From CBFGRV01 sp965651265 (lineage in GTDB: Bacteria; Bacteroidota; Rhodothermia; Rhodothermales; VXPQ01), in contig CBFGRV010000016.1 of the NCBI GenBank assembly GCA_965651265.1, forward strand, positions 1 to 64,000: a stretch of DNA of 64,000 bases, written 5' to 3'. Each line of letters starts with the position of its first letter. The stretch's first letter is position 1. Positions 9,014 through 17,831 of the stretch are shown here, piece after piece. The position numbers were made by a program, and so were the translations under genes. Under the pieces are notes generated by a model. The model ran no database searches and had not been told where the DNA came from. It saw only the letters and a list, made by a program, of their open reading frames with translations.

Positions 9014-9604
9014 TCAGTCCTCTCCATCGTTCTCCGATTTCCGGATGTAGATCTCGGGGAGATTTCGCGCCAGCTGGCCGTAATCGAGTCCATACCCGAT
9101 CACGAACTTGTTGGGGATTTGAAAGCCCACGTAGTCGAGCGTGACGTCCGATTCGGTCGCCTCGATCTTGTGCAGGAGCGTCACGACCCGAAGCGAGGCC
9201 GGCCCATACTCCTGGATGCGGTCGACCACATACTGGATCGAAAGACCCGTGTCCACGATGTCCTCGACCACGATAACATGGCGGCCGCGGAGATCCGCAT
9301 CCACCTTTTTGAGCTCCCGCACCCTCCCTGACGAGACCTTCTGTGCGCCGTACGACGACAGCTTCCAGAAATCCACCTCGCAGTCAATGTGGACGCTCCG
9401 CATGAGATCGGCGAGAAACATGAATGACCCGTTCAGCACGCCGATGAAGATGGGAGTCTTACCTGCATAATCTCGCGAAATCGCCGCGCCGATCTCCTCC
9501 ACGCGCTTCCGGATGGAATCCTGGTCGATGTAGAGCTCGAATCGCTCGCCGCGGCAATCGACCGTCTTGCGGCTGTCAACAGAAATGTGGTCGTCGGAGG
9601 GCAT
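9014..9604 (-). CDS. hpt: Hypoxanthine phosphoribosyltransferase
   Basis: Salvages hypoxanthine (and usually guanine) with PRPP to the nucleotide monophosphate. The 196-residue protein carries the PRPP-binding loop IVVEDIVDTG at residues 111-120 and the flexible-loop KLSSYG segment. Later family features are VGFQIPNKFVIGYGLDY, the purine-contacting strand, and an RNLPEIY ending. It lies 45 bp downstream of tilS on the same strand; tilS-hpt adjacency is common across bacteria and supports both calls. The gene converges on the deacetylase-family gene with a 13-bp gap. Confidence 0.95.
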   Translation of the reverse strand: MPSDDHISVDSRKTVDCRGERFELYIDQDSIRKRVEEIGAAISRDYAGKTPIFIGVLNGSFMFLADLMRSVHIDCEVDFWKLSSYGAQKVSSGRVRELKKVDADLRGRHVIVVEDIVDTGLSIQYVVDRIQEYGPASLRVVTLLHKIEATESDVTLDYVGFQIPNKFVIGYGLDYGQLARNLPEIYIRKSENDGED

Positions 9605-9649
9605 CTCTGAGGGGATGGTGCTGGATGGTGGCGTGCCGGCAGCTCCGTA

Positions 9650-11167
9650 TTACGCCCGATGATAAGAAAGATGAATGGTTTTCGTCGTATCCGGCCGAAT
9701 GCGCACGTCGTGGGCGATGCGATGCCCGGCGACCCAGACGATTCGATCGCCCGAGAGGACGACGTACACCTCATGCTTGCGGTGGGCCGGCACCTTCTCG
9801 TCCGTCAGGAAGTCGCTGAGCTTCTTCGGCCTCGCCATGCCGAGGGGGATGAACCGATCCCCGGCCTTCCATTTCCGAACCAAAAGCGGATACTCGATGA
9901 ATCGTGCGTCCAGAAAGGCCTCGGATGCCGGCGACACGGAAGGATCCTCCGGCGGCTCTGCGAGGACCTCCGAGCAAATCCGGCCCCCGGGTAGGCTCAC
10001 CTCCATTTTTTCAGGTGGATGGATGGTGTACTCGGCCGGGCCGGCCGGGTCTCCGGCGGGCCACGCTTTCTCCACCGTCTCCGAGTCGCCCTGCGGCCCG
10101 TCGTCGAAGGCGTCGGCAGGATCACCGGCGCCGGCCAGGAAAACGAGTCGGTCGCGCTCGCGCCAGATCTGGCCGCTCCGATACTGCTTCCGCTTGCCGA
10201 CCTGGGCATGACCGAGGGCTGCGATTTCCTCCGCAAGGCGCTCCGTCGCCTCCACGTCAGGAAGCCAGCGGCGCACGGCTTCGATGATCACGCGCCTGCT
10301 CATGGCGGGTGGTAGTTGCTCGAGTACGTCCAGGCGAAGGAAGCTCTCGCCGCGCTCGAGCCCGGCCGCTTTCTCGAACGCTGCCCGAAGCTCCGGGTCG
10401 AGTGTTGCGTTCAGATAGGCCCGCACGAGCCGTGCCGTCCGCGCGATGCGGCGTGAGACGGAGGGTCCGAAATGACGCTCGATCACCGGCATGACCTCTG
10501 CCCGAAGGCCGCCGCGTCGATAGCTTAGCTTCACATTCGAGGGGTCCTCCTTCCACGGAAGGCCCTCCGATCGGGCATACGCTTCGATTTCTGTTCGTGC
10601 GACGTCGAGCAGCGGACGAACGAGCCACACCTGCGATGCGTTCTCTTCGGTCGGCTCGACGGCATCGATGTCGGTCCGCCGGCCTGCTGATGAGCGGCTC
10701 AGCGGTCGGCGCGGCGCCATGCCTGCCAGGCCTTCGATCCCCGTCCCTCGAAAAAGGTGGAGCAAAACGGTCTCCGCCTGATCGTCCAGATGGTGGGCTA
10801 CCGCTACACGGCGTACGCCGATATCCTCGGCCGTATCGAGAAAAGCGTCGTAGCGCAGATCGCGGGCCGCGTGCTGGATGGAGAGGCCGCGCTCCTCGGC
10901 GACGGTCTTCGTGTCGAACGACAGGCACCGGAGCGGTACATCCCGACTCTGACACCAGGCGCGGACGAAGGCCTCCTCGTCGTCGGCCTCGGCTCGAAGC
11001 CCGTAGTTTACGTGCACGGCCGTGAGCGCATAGCCCAGCCGCTTCAGCACGTCGGTCAGGACGATGGAATCGATGCCCCCGCTAAGGCCCACGACGACGT
11101 GCTCACTGTCATCGAGAAGCAGGTTCTCGCGCACGAATGCCGCCACGCGTTCGATCAGGCCGGACAT
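9650..11167 (-). CDS. tilS: tRNA(Ile)-lysidine synthase
   Basis: Converts C34 of the CAU-anticodon tRNA-Ile to lysidine using ATP, so that AUA is read as isoleucine; it is essential in most bacteria. The N-terminal PP-loop ATPase motif VGLSGGIDS sits at residues 26-34. AVAHHLDDQAETVLLHLFRGTG (within residues 120-145) is the family's second signature. The 505-residue length, with a C-terminal LVRKWKAGDRFIPLGM domain around 430-445, matches the longer two-domain TilS type. A proline-, glycine- and acid-rich linker (about 345-375) separates the domains. It ends just before mutL's stop region on the same strand, with the order mutL, tilS, hpt. Confidence 0.95.
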   Translation of the reverse strand: MSGLIERVAAFVRENLLLDDSEHVVVGLSGGIDSIVLTDVLKRLGYALTAVHVNYGLRAEADDEEAFVRAWCQSRDVPLRCLSFDTKTVAEERGLSIQHAARDLRYDAFLDTAEDIGVRRVAVAHHLDDQAETVLLHLFRGTGIEGLAGMAPRRPLSRSSAGRRTDIDAVEPTEENASQVWLVRPLLDVARTEIEAYARSEGLPWKEDPSNVKLSYRRGGLRAEVMPVIERHFGPSVSRRIARTARLVRAYLNATLDPELRAAFEKAAGLERGESFLRLDVLEQLPPAMSRRVIIEAVRRWLPDVEATERLAEEIAALGHAQVGKRKQYRSGQIWRERDRLVFLAGAGDPADAFDDGPQGDSETVEKAWPAGDPAGPAEYTIHPPEKMEVSLPGGRICSEVLAEPPEDPSVSPASEAFLDARFIEYPLLVRKWKAGDRFIPLGMARPKKLSDFLTDEKVPAHRKHEVYVVLSGDRIVWVAGHRIAHDVRIRPDTTKTIHLSYHRA

Positions 11168-11174
11168 GCGGCAT

Positions 11175-12965
11175 TCAGCGACTGAAGCGCTTATCGAGTT
11201 CCTCGATCGGAATCTTGATCATCGTTGGCCGGCCGGAGGGACACGCATAGGGCATCTCGCACGCGAAAAGCTGATCGATCAGCGAGCGCATCTCTCTCGG
11301 CGAGAGGCGCACGCCCGGTCGAATGGCCGCTCGCCGGGCAAGGCTCTTGGCGAGGTTGTCCTTGCGCGGAGTTCTCAGGCGCTCGCGGTTGAGCTTGTAC
11401 TGTGCAAGGATGTCATCCAGGATGCTCTTCTCATCGCCGGATCGGATGTCGGAGGGTACGCCGCGGATCATCACGGACCGTCCCCCGAAGAATTCGATAT
11501 CGAAGCCCAGCGCCCTCAAATCGGGCATCAACTCCCTGAGGAGGTCGTAGTCCGCGGCCGAAAACTCGACCGTTTGGGGGAAGAGCAACTGCTGGGACAT
11601 GCCGATTCCCTCTTCGATGTGCTGAAGGGCGCGCTCATAGAGGATCCGTTCGTGAGCCGCGTTCTGATCCAGGACCATGAGGCCCGACCGGATCTGTGTG
11701 AGGATGTACCGCTCATGCAGTTGCCAGAGAAGGGAATCGTCGCCCCGCACCTTGTCGTCCTTCTCAGACGAGCCGCCCGATTCCGGCGGGCGGTATAGTT
11801 GATCAGACAGCGCCCCCGGCTTCTGATGCGGGATGGGAATGGGCCCCGCGCCGACATCGCCATCGTGCGCGCCCTGTGAGAACGGCATCGGATCAAACGA
11901 CCACCTGTTGGTTTCCGGGCCTGACTGCGGTGCCAGAAGGGCCGTTCCGAGTCCTTTCCTCACGATTGACTTGAGGAAGTTGTAAATGCCGTGTTCGTCG
12001 TCAAACTTGACCTCCGCCTTGGACGGATGCACGTTTACGTCGACCCGTGAGGGATCGAGGGAGAGGAAGAGGGCAAAGAACGGATAGGACCCGTCTGGAA
12101 TCAGGCCTTCGAAGGCCGAGTACACGGCATGCTCTAGAGATCGATTGCGCACGTGCCGCCCGTTCACGAACAGAAACTGCTCGCCCCGGCTCTTCTTGTT
12201 GAGCTCGGGCTGCCCGACGAACCCGTCGACGGTGAGATAGCTCGTCTTCTCACCCACTTTGACCAGCCTGTCCTCGTACTCGGCGCCAAAAAGCGAATGG
12301 AGGCGGCCGCGGAGCGCGTCGCCAAACCCTCCGGATTCGGCCGGTAGCCGATGCATCTCCATCCCATCATGAATCAGGCGAAATCCGATGGAAGGGTATG
12401 AGAGCGCGATGGACTGGAAGGTCTCGACGAGATGCCTCAGCTCCGTCGCCGGCGACTTCATGAAGTTTCGGCGGGCAGGCACGTTGTAGAAGAGGTTCCT
12501 GACAGCGATGGAGGTGCCGTCCTTCGTTGCGCACGGTTCCACGGAAATCATATCGCCGCCTTCCACCCTCACGCAGGTGCCGGCGGCATCGGAGGTCCGC
12601 TTCGTACGAAGCTCCACCTGTGCCACGGATCCAATCGACGCGAGTGCCTCGCCTCGGAACCCGAGCGTTCGCAGCCGCTCCAGATCCTCTATGGAACCGA
12701 TCTTGCTTGTTGCGTGGCGGCGAAAACATGCCCGGGCATCTTCCGGGCTCATTCCGCAGCCATCGTCGACGACCTGGATGAGCTCCGAACCGGAGCTCTT
12801 GAGGATCACTTCCACGTCGCCGGCGCCGGCGTCGATCGCGTTCTCGAGCAGTTCCTTGAGTGCGGAGGCGGGCCGTTGCACGACTTCCCCGGCGGCGATC
12901 TTGTTCGCCAGGGCCTCCGGCATGACTCGGATGAGGCGCTCCGCTTCTACAGAGACGTCAGACAC
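11175..12965 (-). CDS. mutL: DNA mismatch repair protein MutL
   Basis: MutL links mismatch recognition by MutS to strand incision. The 596-residue protein has the GHKL ATPase motifs in order: VVQRPASALKELLENAIDAGA (about 28-47), VDDGCGM (about 66-72) and LGFRGEALASI (about 100-110). The C-terminal dimerisation domain includes a nuclease-type motif of the DQHA(x)2E(x)4E class, here reading DQNAAHERILYE near residue 425, so position three is Asn rather than His. Such variants occur and I do not call it inactive. A later ACPSGRPT-like GRP motif near the C-terminus is also present. It is followed closely by tilS on the same strand with a 7-bp gap. mutS is not in the window. Confidence 0.95.
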   Translation of the reverse strand: MSDVSVEAERLIRVMPEALANKIAAGEVVQRPASALKELLENAIDAGAGDVEVILKSSGSELIQVVDDGCGMSPEDARACFRRHATSKIGSIEDLERLRTLGFRGEALASIGSVAQVELRTKRTSDAAGTCVRVEGGDMISVEPCATKDGTSIAVRNLFYNVPARRNFMKSPATELRHLVETFQSIALSYPSIGFRLIHDGMEMHRLPAESGGFGDALRGRLHSLFGAEYEDRLVKVGEKTSYLTVDGFVGQPELNKKSRGEQFLFVNGRHVRNRSLEHAVYSAFEGLIPDGSYPFFALFLSLDPSRVDVNVHPSKAEVKFDDEHGIYNFLKSIVRKGLGTALLAPQSGPETNRWSFDPMPFSQGAHDGDVGAGPIPIPHQKPGALSDQLYRPPESGGSSEKDDKVRGDDSLLWQLHERYILTQIRSGLMVLDQNAAHERILYERALQHIEEGIGMSQQLLFPQTVEFSAADYDLLRELMPDLRALGFDIEFFGGRSVMIRGVPSDIRSGDEKSILDDILAQYKLNRERLRTPRKDNLAKSLARRAAIRPGVRLSPREMRSLIDQLFACEMPYACPSGRPTMIKIPIEELDKRFSR

Positions 12966-13068
12966 TTAGCGCGTCACGGTATGGTTGGTGAGCTGAGGTG
13001 TGGGGGTCAGAATACTGGCCGCTGCACCGGTTGGCGGCGCACGAAAACTCATGCGCGGGGGTCGCACG

Positions 13069-13275
13069 CTACCCGAGTTGAAAATAGATGAACAGTGCTA
13101 GCCCGAGCAGAATCGCGAATACAAGTATGCCGTAAGGGTTGCGCCGTTTTCTACGCGAAAGACTCTTGATGCGCATCCGGTGCCGCAGGTCTTCGTCCTT
13201 CTTCGGATCGTAGAAGCGGGGTTCATACGAGAAGCGGCGGTGTTTGACCCGTGTCCTGGGCAGGAATATACTCAT
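13069..13275 (-). CDS. Small basic membrane protein, 68 aa, unknown
   Basis: I do not recognise this protein. Residues 1-45 are strongly basic (many Arg and Lys, including RRKRRNPYG), and residues 48-66 form one hydrophobic helix (ILVFAILLGLALFIYFQ), so it is probably a single-span protein with its N-terminus in the cytoplasm. The frame is the only one across 13069-13275 with good third-position GC, and it stands alone between mutL (104-bp gap) and cdsA (78-bp gap), all on the minus strand. Positive-inside topology and size recall small accessory subunits, but no partner can be named. Confidence 0.6.
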   Translation of the reverse strand: MSIFLPRTRVKHRRFSYEPRFYDPKKDEDLRHRMRIKSLSRRKRRNPYGILVFAILLGLALFIYFQLG

Positions 13276-13353
13276 TGCGCTTGCCCTGCTGAGAACGTGT
13301 TTTCTCCCTACCAGGAGTTTTGAATATACATAACCCCGTATGACACCGTTCCT

Positions 13354-14259
13354 TCACAAGCCAGGGCTGATAATCCTCGCCACGAACGCGAGGTAGAGAT
13401 AGACGGCCGGCGCTGCCAGGATCATGGCGTCGAACCGATCGAGGATGCCGCCGTGCCCCGGCAGCAGGGCGCCGGAATCCTTGACCTCTACGGCGCGCTT
13501 CATGGCGCTCTCGGCCAGGTCGCCAAACTGCCCGGCCACAGCTGCGACAAGGGCCACACCCACGGCGTGCCCCCACGTCAACACATCCAGTAAGAGCAGC
13601 TTCATCACGATACCAACGACGACGGCGCCGACCGTGCCGCCGACCGCACCGGCCCACGTCTTTTTAGGCGAGATGGTAGGAGCTAGCGGCCTCCTGCCGA
13701 GGGCCCGGCCCGTGTAGTAAGCGAAGGTGTCCGTCGACCAAACGAGAAGAAACGTGGTCAACACGATGGCAAACGCGGTGGTATCGTCGACCGCCTCCCC
13801 CCGTGTGACCCTCAGTGCAACCAGAAAGGCGAGGAAGCCTGAAGGGTAGACGACGCCGAACATCGTCGCCGAAAGGCGATGGAGGATGCCTGGCGCTGTC
13901 GCGGAAGGTCCGGAATCTCTACCCGCAGCCGCCCCACGTTTGTGGGCGCCCGTCGCCGTGCGGGCCGGCCTCCCTGACACGAACGGCGAAGCCGCCAACC
14001 AGACCAAGACAATCGCGACCGCCACATACAGCAGCGGCGGATACATGGAAGCGAGTACAAGGCAAAGCCCCGCAGGCATCACGACACCTTTCGTAGCCTC
14101 CAGCCCGGCTTTGTCCAGAAGCCCTAGGACCTCATACTGCGCGAGGAGCGCTGTGACGGCGACAAGCAGGGCGAAGGGCCAGGATCCGAGATAGATCAGA
14201 GCTATGACGGCAGGGATGCCGGCGAGCGCCGTGAGGATCCGCAAGGTGTTATTCGTCAA
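13354..14259 (-). CDS. cdsA: Phosphatidate cytidylyltransferase
   Basis: Makes CDP-diacylglycerol from phosphatidate and CTP, the branch point of phospholipid synthesis. The 301-residue membrane protein ends with the family signature SAMKRAVEVKDSGALLPGHG (about 250-270) followed by GGILDRFDAM, the nucleotide- and metal-binding region. Several hydrophobic segments precede it. A cytoplasmic insertion of charged and Ala/Gly-rich sequence (about 93-118) is longer than usual. The next gene upstream on the same strand (DUF2007 protein) is separated by 15 bp, so the three genes CPBP protease, DUF2007 protein and cdsA probably form one operon. Confidence 0.93.
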   Translation of the reverse strand: MTNNTLRILTALAGIPAVIALIYLGSWPFALLVAVTALLAQYEVLGLLDKAGLEATKGVVMPAGLCLVLASMYPPLLYVAVAIVLVWLAASPFVSGRPARTATGAHKRGAAAGRDSGPSATAPGILHRLSATMFGVVYPSGFLAFLVALRVTRGEAVDDTTAFAIVLTTFLLVWSTDTFAYYTGRALGRRPLAPTISPKKTWAGAVGGTVGAVVVGIVMKLLLLDVLTWGHAVGVALVAAVAGQFGDLAESAMKRAVEVKDSGALLPGHGGILDRFDAMILAAPAVYLYLAFVARIISPGL

Positions 14260-14274
14260 GCGCTCCCGGTGGTC

Positions 14275-14661
14275 TTATGCCGAGGTATCCTCTTCCTCCT
14301 CGTCCTCGTCGTCGGGCGCGGAGAGCCCGATCGACTCCATGCCCGAATCGAGCATGGCTTCCCGTCGCGGATCATGTGCCGGCGGAGCATTCGGATCAGC
14401 CGACATGGCCGCCGCATCCAGCTCCGCATCGTCGAAGGGCCGGCTTTGCAACAGGGCGAGGGCATCGTTCACCTGATCCGGTGGGACCAGGACATTGACA
14501 TCCGCAAGGTCGCCCACGTTGAGGTTGAAGGCATGATCGCGCTTCGTCAGGACCACGGCCGAGATGCCGGCATCATCGAGCCGGTCTCGCACGATATCGG
14601 CCTCGTAATCCGTACCGCTTCGAAAAACGACGATCCAGTCCTGGTATTTCGGAGTGCTCAT
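14275..14661 (-). CDS. DUF2007-type small protein with acidic tail
   Basis: A 128-residue protein. The N-terminal 70 residues match the DUF2007 (putative signal-transducing) pattern: a short strand, a helix of the YEADIVRDRLDDAGISAVV kind, then VNVLVPPDQVNDALALL. These small ferredoxin-like domains appear alone or with membrane proteins and have no settled function. The C-terminal 50 residues are unusual: Ala/Pro-rich and ending in a run of ten acidic residues (DDEDEEEEDT). The start ATG at 14661 overlaps the preceding CPBP gene's stop by ATGA, so translation is probably coupled; this is why I do not use the longer open frame to 14940. Confidence 0.75.
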   Translation of the reverse strand: MSTPKYQDWIVVFRSGTDYEADIVRDRLDDAGISAVVLTKRDHAFNLNVGDLADVNVLVPPDQVNDALALLQSRPFDDAELDAAAMSADPNAPPAHDPRREAMLDSGMESIGLSAPDDEDEEEEDTSA

Positions 14662-15677
14662 ATCGATGGGTTTCGTGCTCGATAAACGGATGCATCCTTC
14701 TGGCCGACCGTTCGCTCCTCCAGGAGGCGTCGCGCCAGGCGTTGGATGCCCACCACGACGGCTCCGAAGAGGACTAGTCCCAGCACCAGAAAGTACCAGG
14801 GGACTTCGAATTGCTCGAGATCCGCCATTTCCAGGTCCGGATCTCGGGCAATGTAGGCGCCGATAGCGACGGCGAACGCGTTGTTGGCAAAGTGTACGAT
14901 GATGGCAGGCCAGAGGCTCCCTGTCCGCCAGACAAGCCATGCGAGATAGATGCCCAGCACACAGAGTGGGATGGCCTGAGAGAGGCGAAGGTGATAGAGC
15001 CCGAACACGATGCCGGAGAACAGCACGCCCCCGACTATGCCCAGTCCCCGCTCGGCCTGGCGCTGCACGTATCCCCGGAACAACAGTTCCTCGCAGATAG
15101 CCGGCGTGATGGCGAGTACGGCGAGATTGAACAGAATGCCCGTATCGACGCTCAGTACGCGCTCGATGAGTTCCATCTGTGATTCCTCGAAGCTCCGGAC
15201 GAAATCCGGGAGTGGCAGGTTCTCGTTAATGACCCCGAGCCACTGAATCACCGGCGTGAGGGCCACCAGGCCGCCAAACGCCAGCAGAACAAAAGTCAGA
15301 TCGGCGCCTCGGAGTCTAAGAAAACTGCTCGGGCGGCTCGTGTGCATTCGAGAGAGGAGATAGGCGGGCAGCGCCAGCCCCAGGAATTGCCCGATAGTGT
15401 TCGCCACGAGCAGGGTGGCGGCCTGTTCTTCGATGAGCGCAGGCAAATCCTCGAGCAGGGCTGTCGGCGGCACGCCCTTGAGCATAAGAAGGACGACGAG
15501 CGCGATCGGACTGAGAACGATCTGAAACAGCAGAAAGGCGACCACGAGTCCGATGAAGGCCATCAGGAGCGGCGGGAACGTGTTCCGCTCGAACCAGCCG
15601 TTCAGCGGGATAGGGGTCGATCGCTCCCATTCGTCTTCGAGGCGCGGTACCGATACGTCGGCAAGGACTTCGCTCAT
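14658..15677 (-). CDS. CPBP-family intramembrane metalloprotease
   Basis: A 339-residue integral membrane protein of the CAAX protease/bacteriocin-processing (CPBP, Abi) family. Diagnostic motifs are AICEELLFRGYVQRQ (Glu-Glu pair of motif 1), FGLYHLRLSQ (motif 2 His) and IIVHFANNAFAV (motif 3, His and Asn) in three adjacent helices near residues 215-315. Such proteases cut prenylated or membrane-bound peptides; a substrate is not visible. The start ATG at 15677 leaves a soluble 25-residue head; a longer open frame continues to 16100 but runs into the tRNA. The gene's last bases overlap the DUF2007 start, giving a coupled pair. Confidence 0.88.
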   Translation of the reverse strand: MSEVLADVSVPRLEDEWERSTPIPLNGWFERNTFPPLLMAFIGLVVAFLLFQIVLSPIALVVLLMLKGVPPTALLEDLPALIEEQAATLLVANTIGQFLGLALPAYLLSRMHTSRPSSFLRLRGADLTFVLLAFGGLVALTPVIQWLGVINENLPLPDFVRSFEESQMELIERVLSVDTGILFNLAVLAITPAICEELLFRGYVQRQAERGLGIVGGVLFSGIVFGLYHLRLSQAIPLCVLGIYLAWLVWRTGSLWPAIIVHFANNAFAVAIGAYIARDPDLEMADLEQFEVPWYFLVLGLVLFGAVVVGIQRLARRLLEERTVGQKDASVYRARNPSI

Positions 15678-15928
15678 GCAGGTGAGTGTATGGCCGCGCC
15701 GTTCCGACGCGATGATAGCTCCGATGCAGGCCGTGCGGACCCCGTCGGTGACAGGGCCTTTGTGTAGTCCCTCCGATTCGACACGGTTCCGCTCGGAACC
15801 AATTGTCCCCCGGATGTATTGATAGACCCCGCACGTGGATGCGGGCGTGCGCGTCTGTGATGGCGGTCGTCCCAGCTGTTTCGGCACACGAATCTCACTT
15901 CTCGCCTGCGCCGAACTGCTCCGAATCT

Positions 15929-16002
15929 GCGCTAGTAGCTCAGTTGGATAGAGCGTTGGATTCCGGTTCCAAAGGCCGGGGGTTCGAATCCTCCCTAGCG
16001 CA
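15929..16002 (+). tRNA. tRNA-Arg, anticodon CCG
   Basis: A complete 74-nt cloverleaf on the plus strand. The acceptor stem pairs GCGCTAG with CTAGCGC, and the discriminator base is A at 16002. The anticodon stem pairs TTGGA with TCCAA around the loop TTCCGGT, so the anticodon is CCG and the tRNA reads CGG arginine codons. The T stem pairs GGGGG with CCTCC (one G-U) around TTCGAAT. No CCA is encoded. It stands alone between the CPBP gene and the TPR gene. CGG reading fits the high GC of the window. Confidence 0.95.
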
Positions 16003-16017
16003 CATACAAGAGGCCCG

Positions 16018-16055
16018 AAAAAAAGAGGCCCGACCTCCCACCATGAAGTCGGGCC
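16018..16055 (-). terminator. Rho-independent terminator on the minus strand, downstream of the TPR gene
   Basis: Read on the minus strand, a GGCCCGAC/GTCGGGCC stem (8 bp; arms 16048-16055 and 16027-16034) with a 13-nt loop is followed directly by TCTTTTTTT (complement of the A-run at 16018-16024). This is a good rho-independent terminator, about 120 bp past the TPR stop. It should end the symporter-TPR transcript before it crosses tRNA-Arg antisense. On the plus strand the hairpin has no T-run after it, so it is not a clear terminator for the tRNA. The arm sequence AAGAGGCCCGA is also present at 16008-16018, giving a direct repeat. Confidence 0.75.
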
Positions 16056-16176
16056 ACACATCTTTCCCCATGCCCCTGGCCAAGCACGGAGGTTGGCCAT
16101 AGATATCGGCGGATTTGGCTGATGTCAAGACGTGGTCTGGGCCATCTCCGCAGTTCGCGACTATTTCATAATCGGC

Positions 16177-17790
16177 TCATCCTCCCGAAGTCTCCAGTGC
16201 CGCTCGGATGCTCTGCTCAAGCGCTTGGTGATAGTCGAAACCTCCGCCATACGCCCGCGCGTGGTCGAAGGCCTGTCGCGCCTGATCGTCGAGTCCCTGC
16301 GAGAGCCAGATCCGACCGATGTAAAACCAGCTCCAGGGAGCCCATCGGGCTCGCCTGTCCGACTGAAGGGATATTGCCTGTCCGTATGCAGCGATAGCCT
16401 CGGCGTATCGCCCGCGTCCCTCCTCCAGGCGCCCCAGGCGGTACGCTGCCTCAGCCTTCTCGTCGTCAGAGCTCGCCCCGTTCGTCAAGATCTCGGTGAG
16501 CAGTTCCTCAGCCCTCTCCCATCGCCGACTGTCATAGGCGTTCGCCGCCAGGAGGAGCTCTCGATCGATGCCGGCTATCGGCCTCTGTCGGAGACGCTCG
16601 GCGGCGCGTTTGGAGGCGGCGTCCGTATCGAATTCGCGCTGCGCGCGCACGCGGTCGTAGAAGCCGAGCGCCTCCGAACGGCGGCCCTGCATCTCTAGAG
16701 CACGCCCCAGGCCCAGATTCGCCTGTGCCTTGAGGGCCGGGCCGGAATGACGATCGATGTATCGCCGATAGTATAACTCGGCATCATCGAACCGATCATT
16801 CCGAAAGTGCGCCTCGGCCAGGTAGAAGTCGATGTACTCGTCGTAAAAATAGGCGGGGGTTTCCGACCGCGCGACTGCCGCCGAGAGGACCTCGGCCGCC
16901 CTCTCCGCTTGTTGATCCGAAAGCAGAAGGAATCCGTATAGATGTGCGGCCAGGGTGCTGCTCGTGTCGCGCTGATAGATGTCCTCGACGATGTGCAGGC
17001 CTTCCTGACCGGAAATGTAGAGAGTCACTTTGGCGAAGGCGAGAAATATGCCCGCTTCGAAAGAATTGTAGCGGCTTCGTGTATATGCCTGCTCGAGTTC
17101 ATTCAGTCCCTGCGCGATGCCTCCCTGGTAGCCCAGCACCTTCAAAAGAAAGCGGAATGAACCAGGCAGCGATCCGATCGAAAGATGTAGGAGGCCGAGG
17201 CCCTTGTAGGCCTCAAAGAAGGCGGGCTCATCAGCTACGATTCGCGAAAAGCGTCCAAACGATGATCTCGCCGCCATCGCAGAACGCACGTAGCGCCCGC
17301 GTTTGGCGTGGACGACGGCCTCCCAGAGGCCGGTCTCCGCGCGCATGTAGTCGGCCCACAGCGATCGTGGCTGCCGGTCCAGAAGTCTTGCGAGCGTGTC
17401 ACGTCGCGCATAAAATGACTGGAAGTATTCATCCTCATCGGACATCAGCGCGCGGTGCAATGCCGTCATGGTCAGATGGAACCATGCGGCCGGTCCGCCC
17501 TCTTCATGCTCGGCGAGCACGTAGAGAATGGAATCGGCCCTGTCCAGACGATACGCGAAGAGGTGTGAGCGGGCGTCCTCAAGAAGCGAGCGAGCGTGTG
17601 CCGACGACAGAAGGAATGCTCCGGTCAGCGGCGTTGAACCGCCGGAATCGATTGCGTCGGGCCCTTTCTGATGTATCTCGACCTCGGCGATCCGAACGTC
17701 GAGCGGTCGGGCGGCCAGGAGTGCAGAAAGCACCAGCGCCAGCAGCGTCAGGCCCTTGACCGCGCGGAGCGGCCTCCATCCACAATCCAT
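16177..17790 (-). CDS. Tetratricopeptide-repeat protein, probably exported
   Basis: A 537-residue protein beginning with a short basic head and a hydrophobic stretch (LTLLALVLSALLAARP, about 14-29), so exported or membrane-tethered. Beyond residue 200 it is helical and repetitive; TPR-like units are visible as YYRRYIDRHSGPALKAQANLGLGRALE, YRLGRLEEGRGRYAEAIAAYG and FYIGRIWLSQGLDDQARQAFD segments near the C-terminus. No enzyme motif is visible; TPR proteins of this kind are scaffolds. The ATG at 17790 gives the best signal peptide; a GTG at 17835 overlaps the symporter stop (GTGA) and would add 15 residues, so coupling is possible. It is the last gene before the minus-strand terminator. Confidence 0.75.
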   Translation of the reverse strand: MDCGWRPLRAVKGLTLLALVLSALLAARPLDVRIAEVEIHQKGPDAIDSGGSTPLTGAFLLSSAHARSLLEDARSHLFAYRLDRADSILYVLAEHEEGGPAAWFHLTMTALHRALMSDEDEYFQSFYARRDTLARLLDRQPRSLWADYMRAETGLWEAVVHAKRGRYVRSAMAARSSFGRFSRIVADEPAFFEAYKGLGLLHLSIGSLPGSFRFLLKVLGYQGGIAQGLNELEQAYTRSRYNSFEAGIFLAFAKVTLYISGQEGLHIVEDIYQRDTSSTLAAHLYGFLLLSDQQAERAAEVLSAAVARSETPAYFYDEYIDFYLAEAHFRNDRFDDAELYYRRYIDRHSGPALKAQANLGLGRALEMQGRRSEALGFYDRVRAQREFDTDAASKRAAERLRQRPIAGIDRELLLAANAYDSRRWERAEELLTEILTNGASSDDEKAEAAYRLGRLEEGRGRYAEAIAAYGQAISLQSDRRARWAPWSWFYIGRIWLSQGLDDQARQAFDHARAYGGGFDYHQALEQSIRAALETSGG

Positions 17791-17831
17791 CCTTGTCAAC
17801 TCAACCTTCGATTCCGGGCTCCGGAGCCAGG

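Noticed and set aside
11175..12965. MutL nuclease motif reading DQNAAHERILYE as an inactivation
   Set aside because: The acidic and basic residues are kept and variants at this position occur; a loss of function cannot be claimed.
15929..16002. tRNA-Arg as an integration site for a mobile element
   Set aside because: No integrase, no repeated tRNA end and no phage genes lie nearby.
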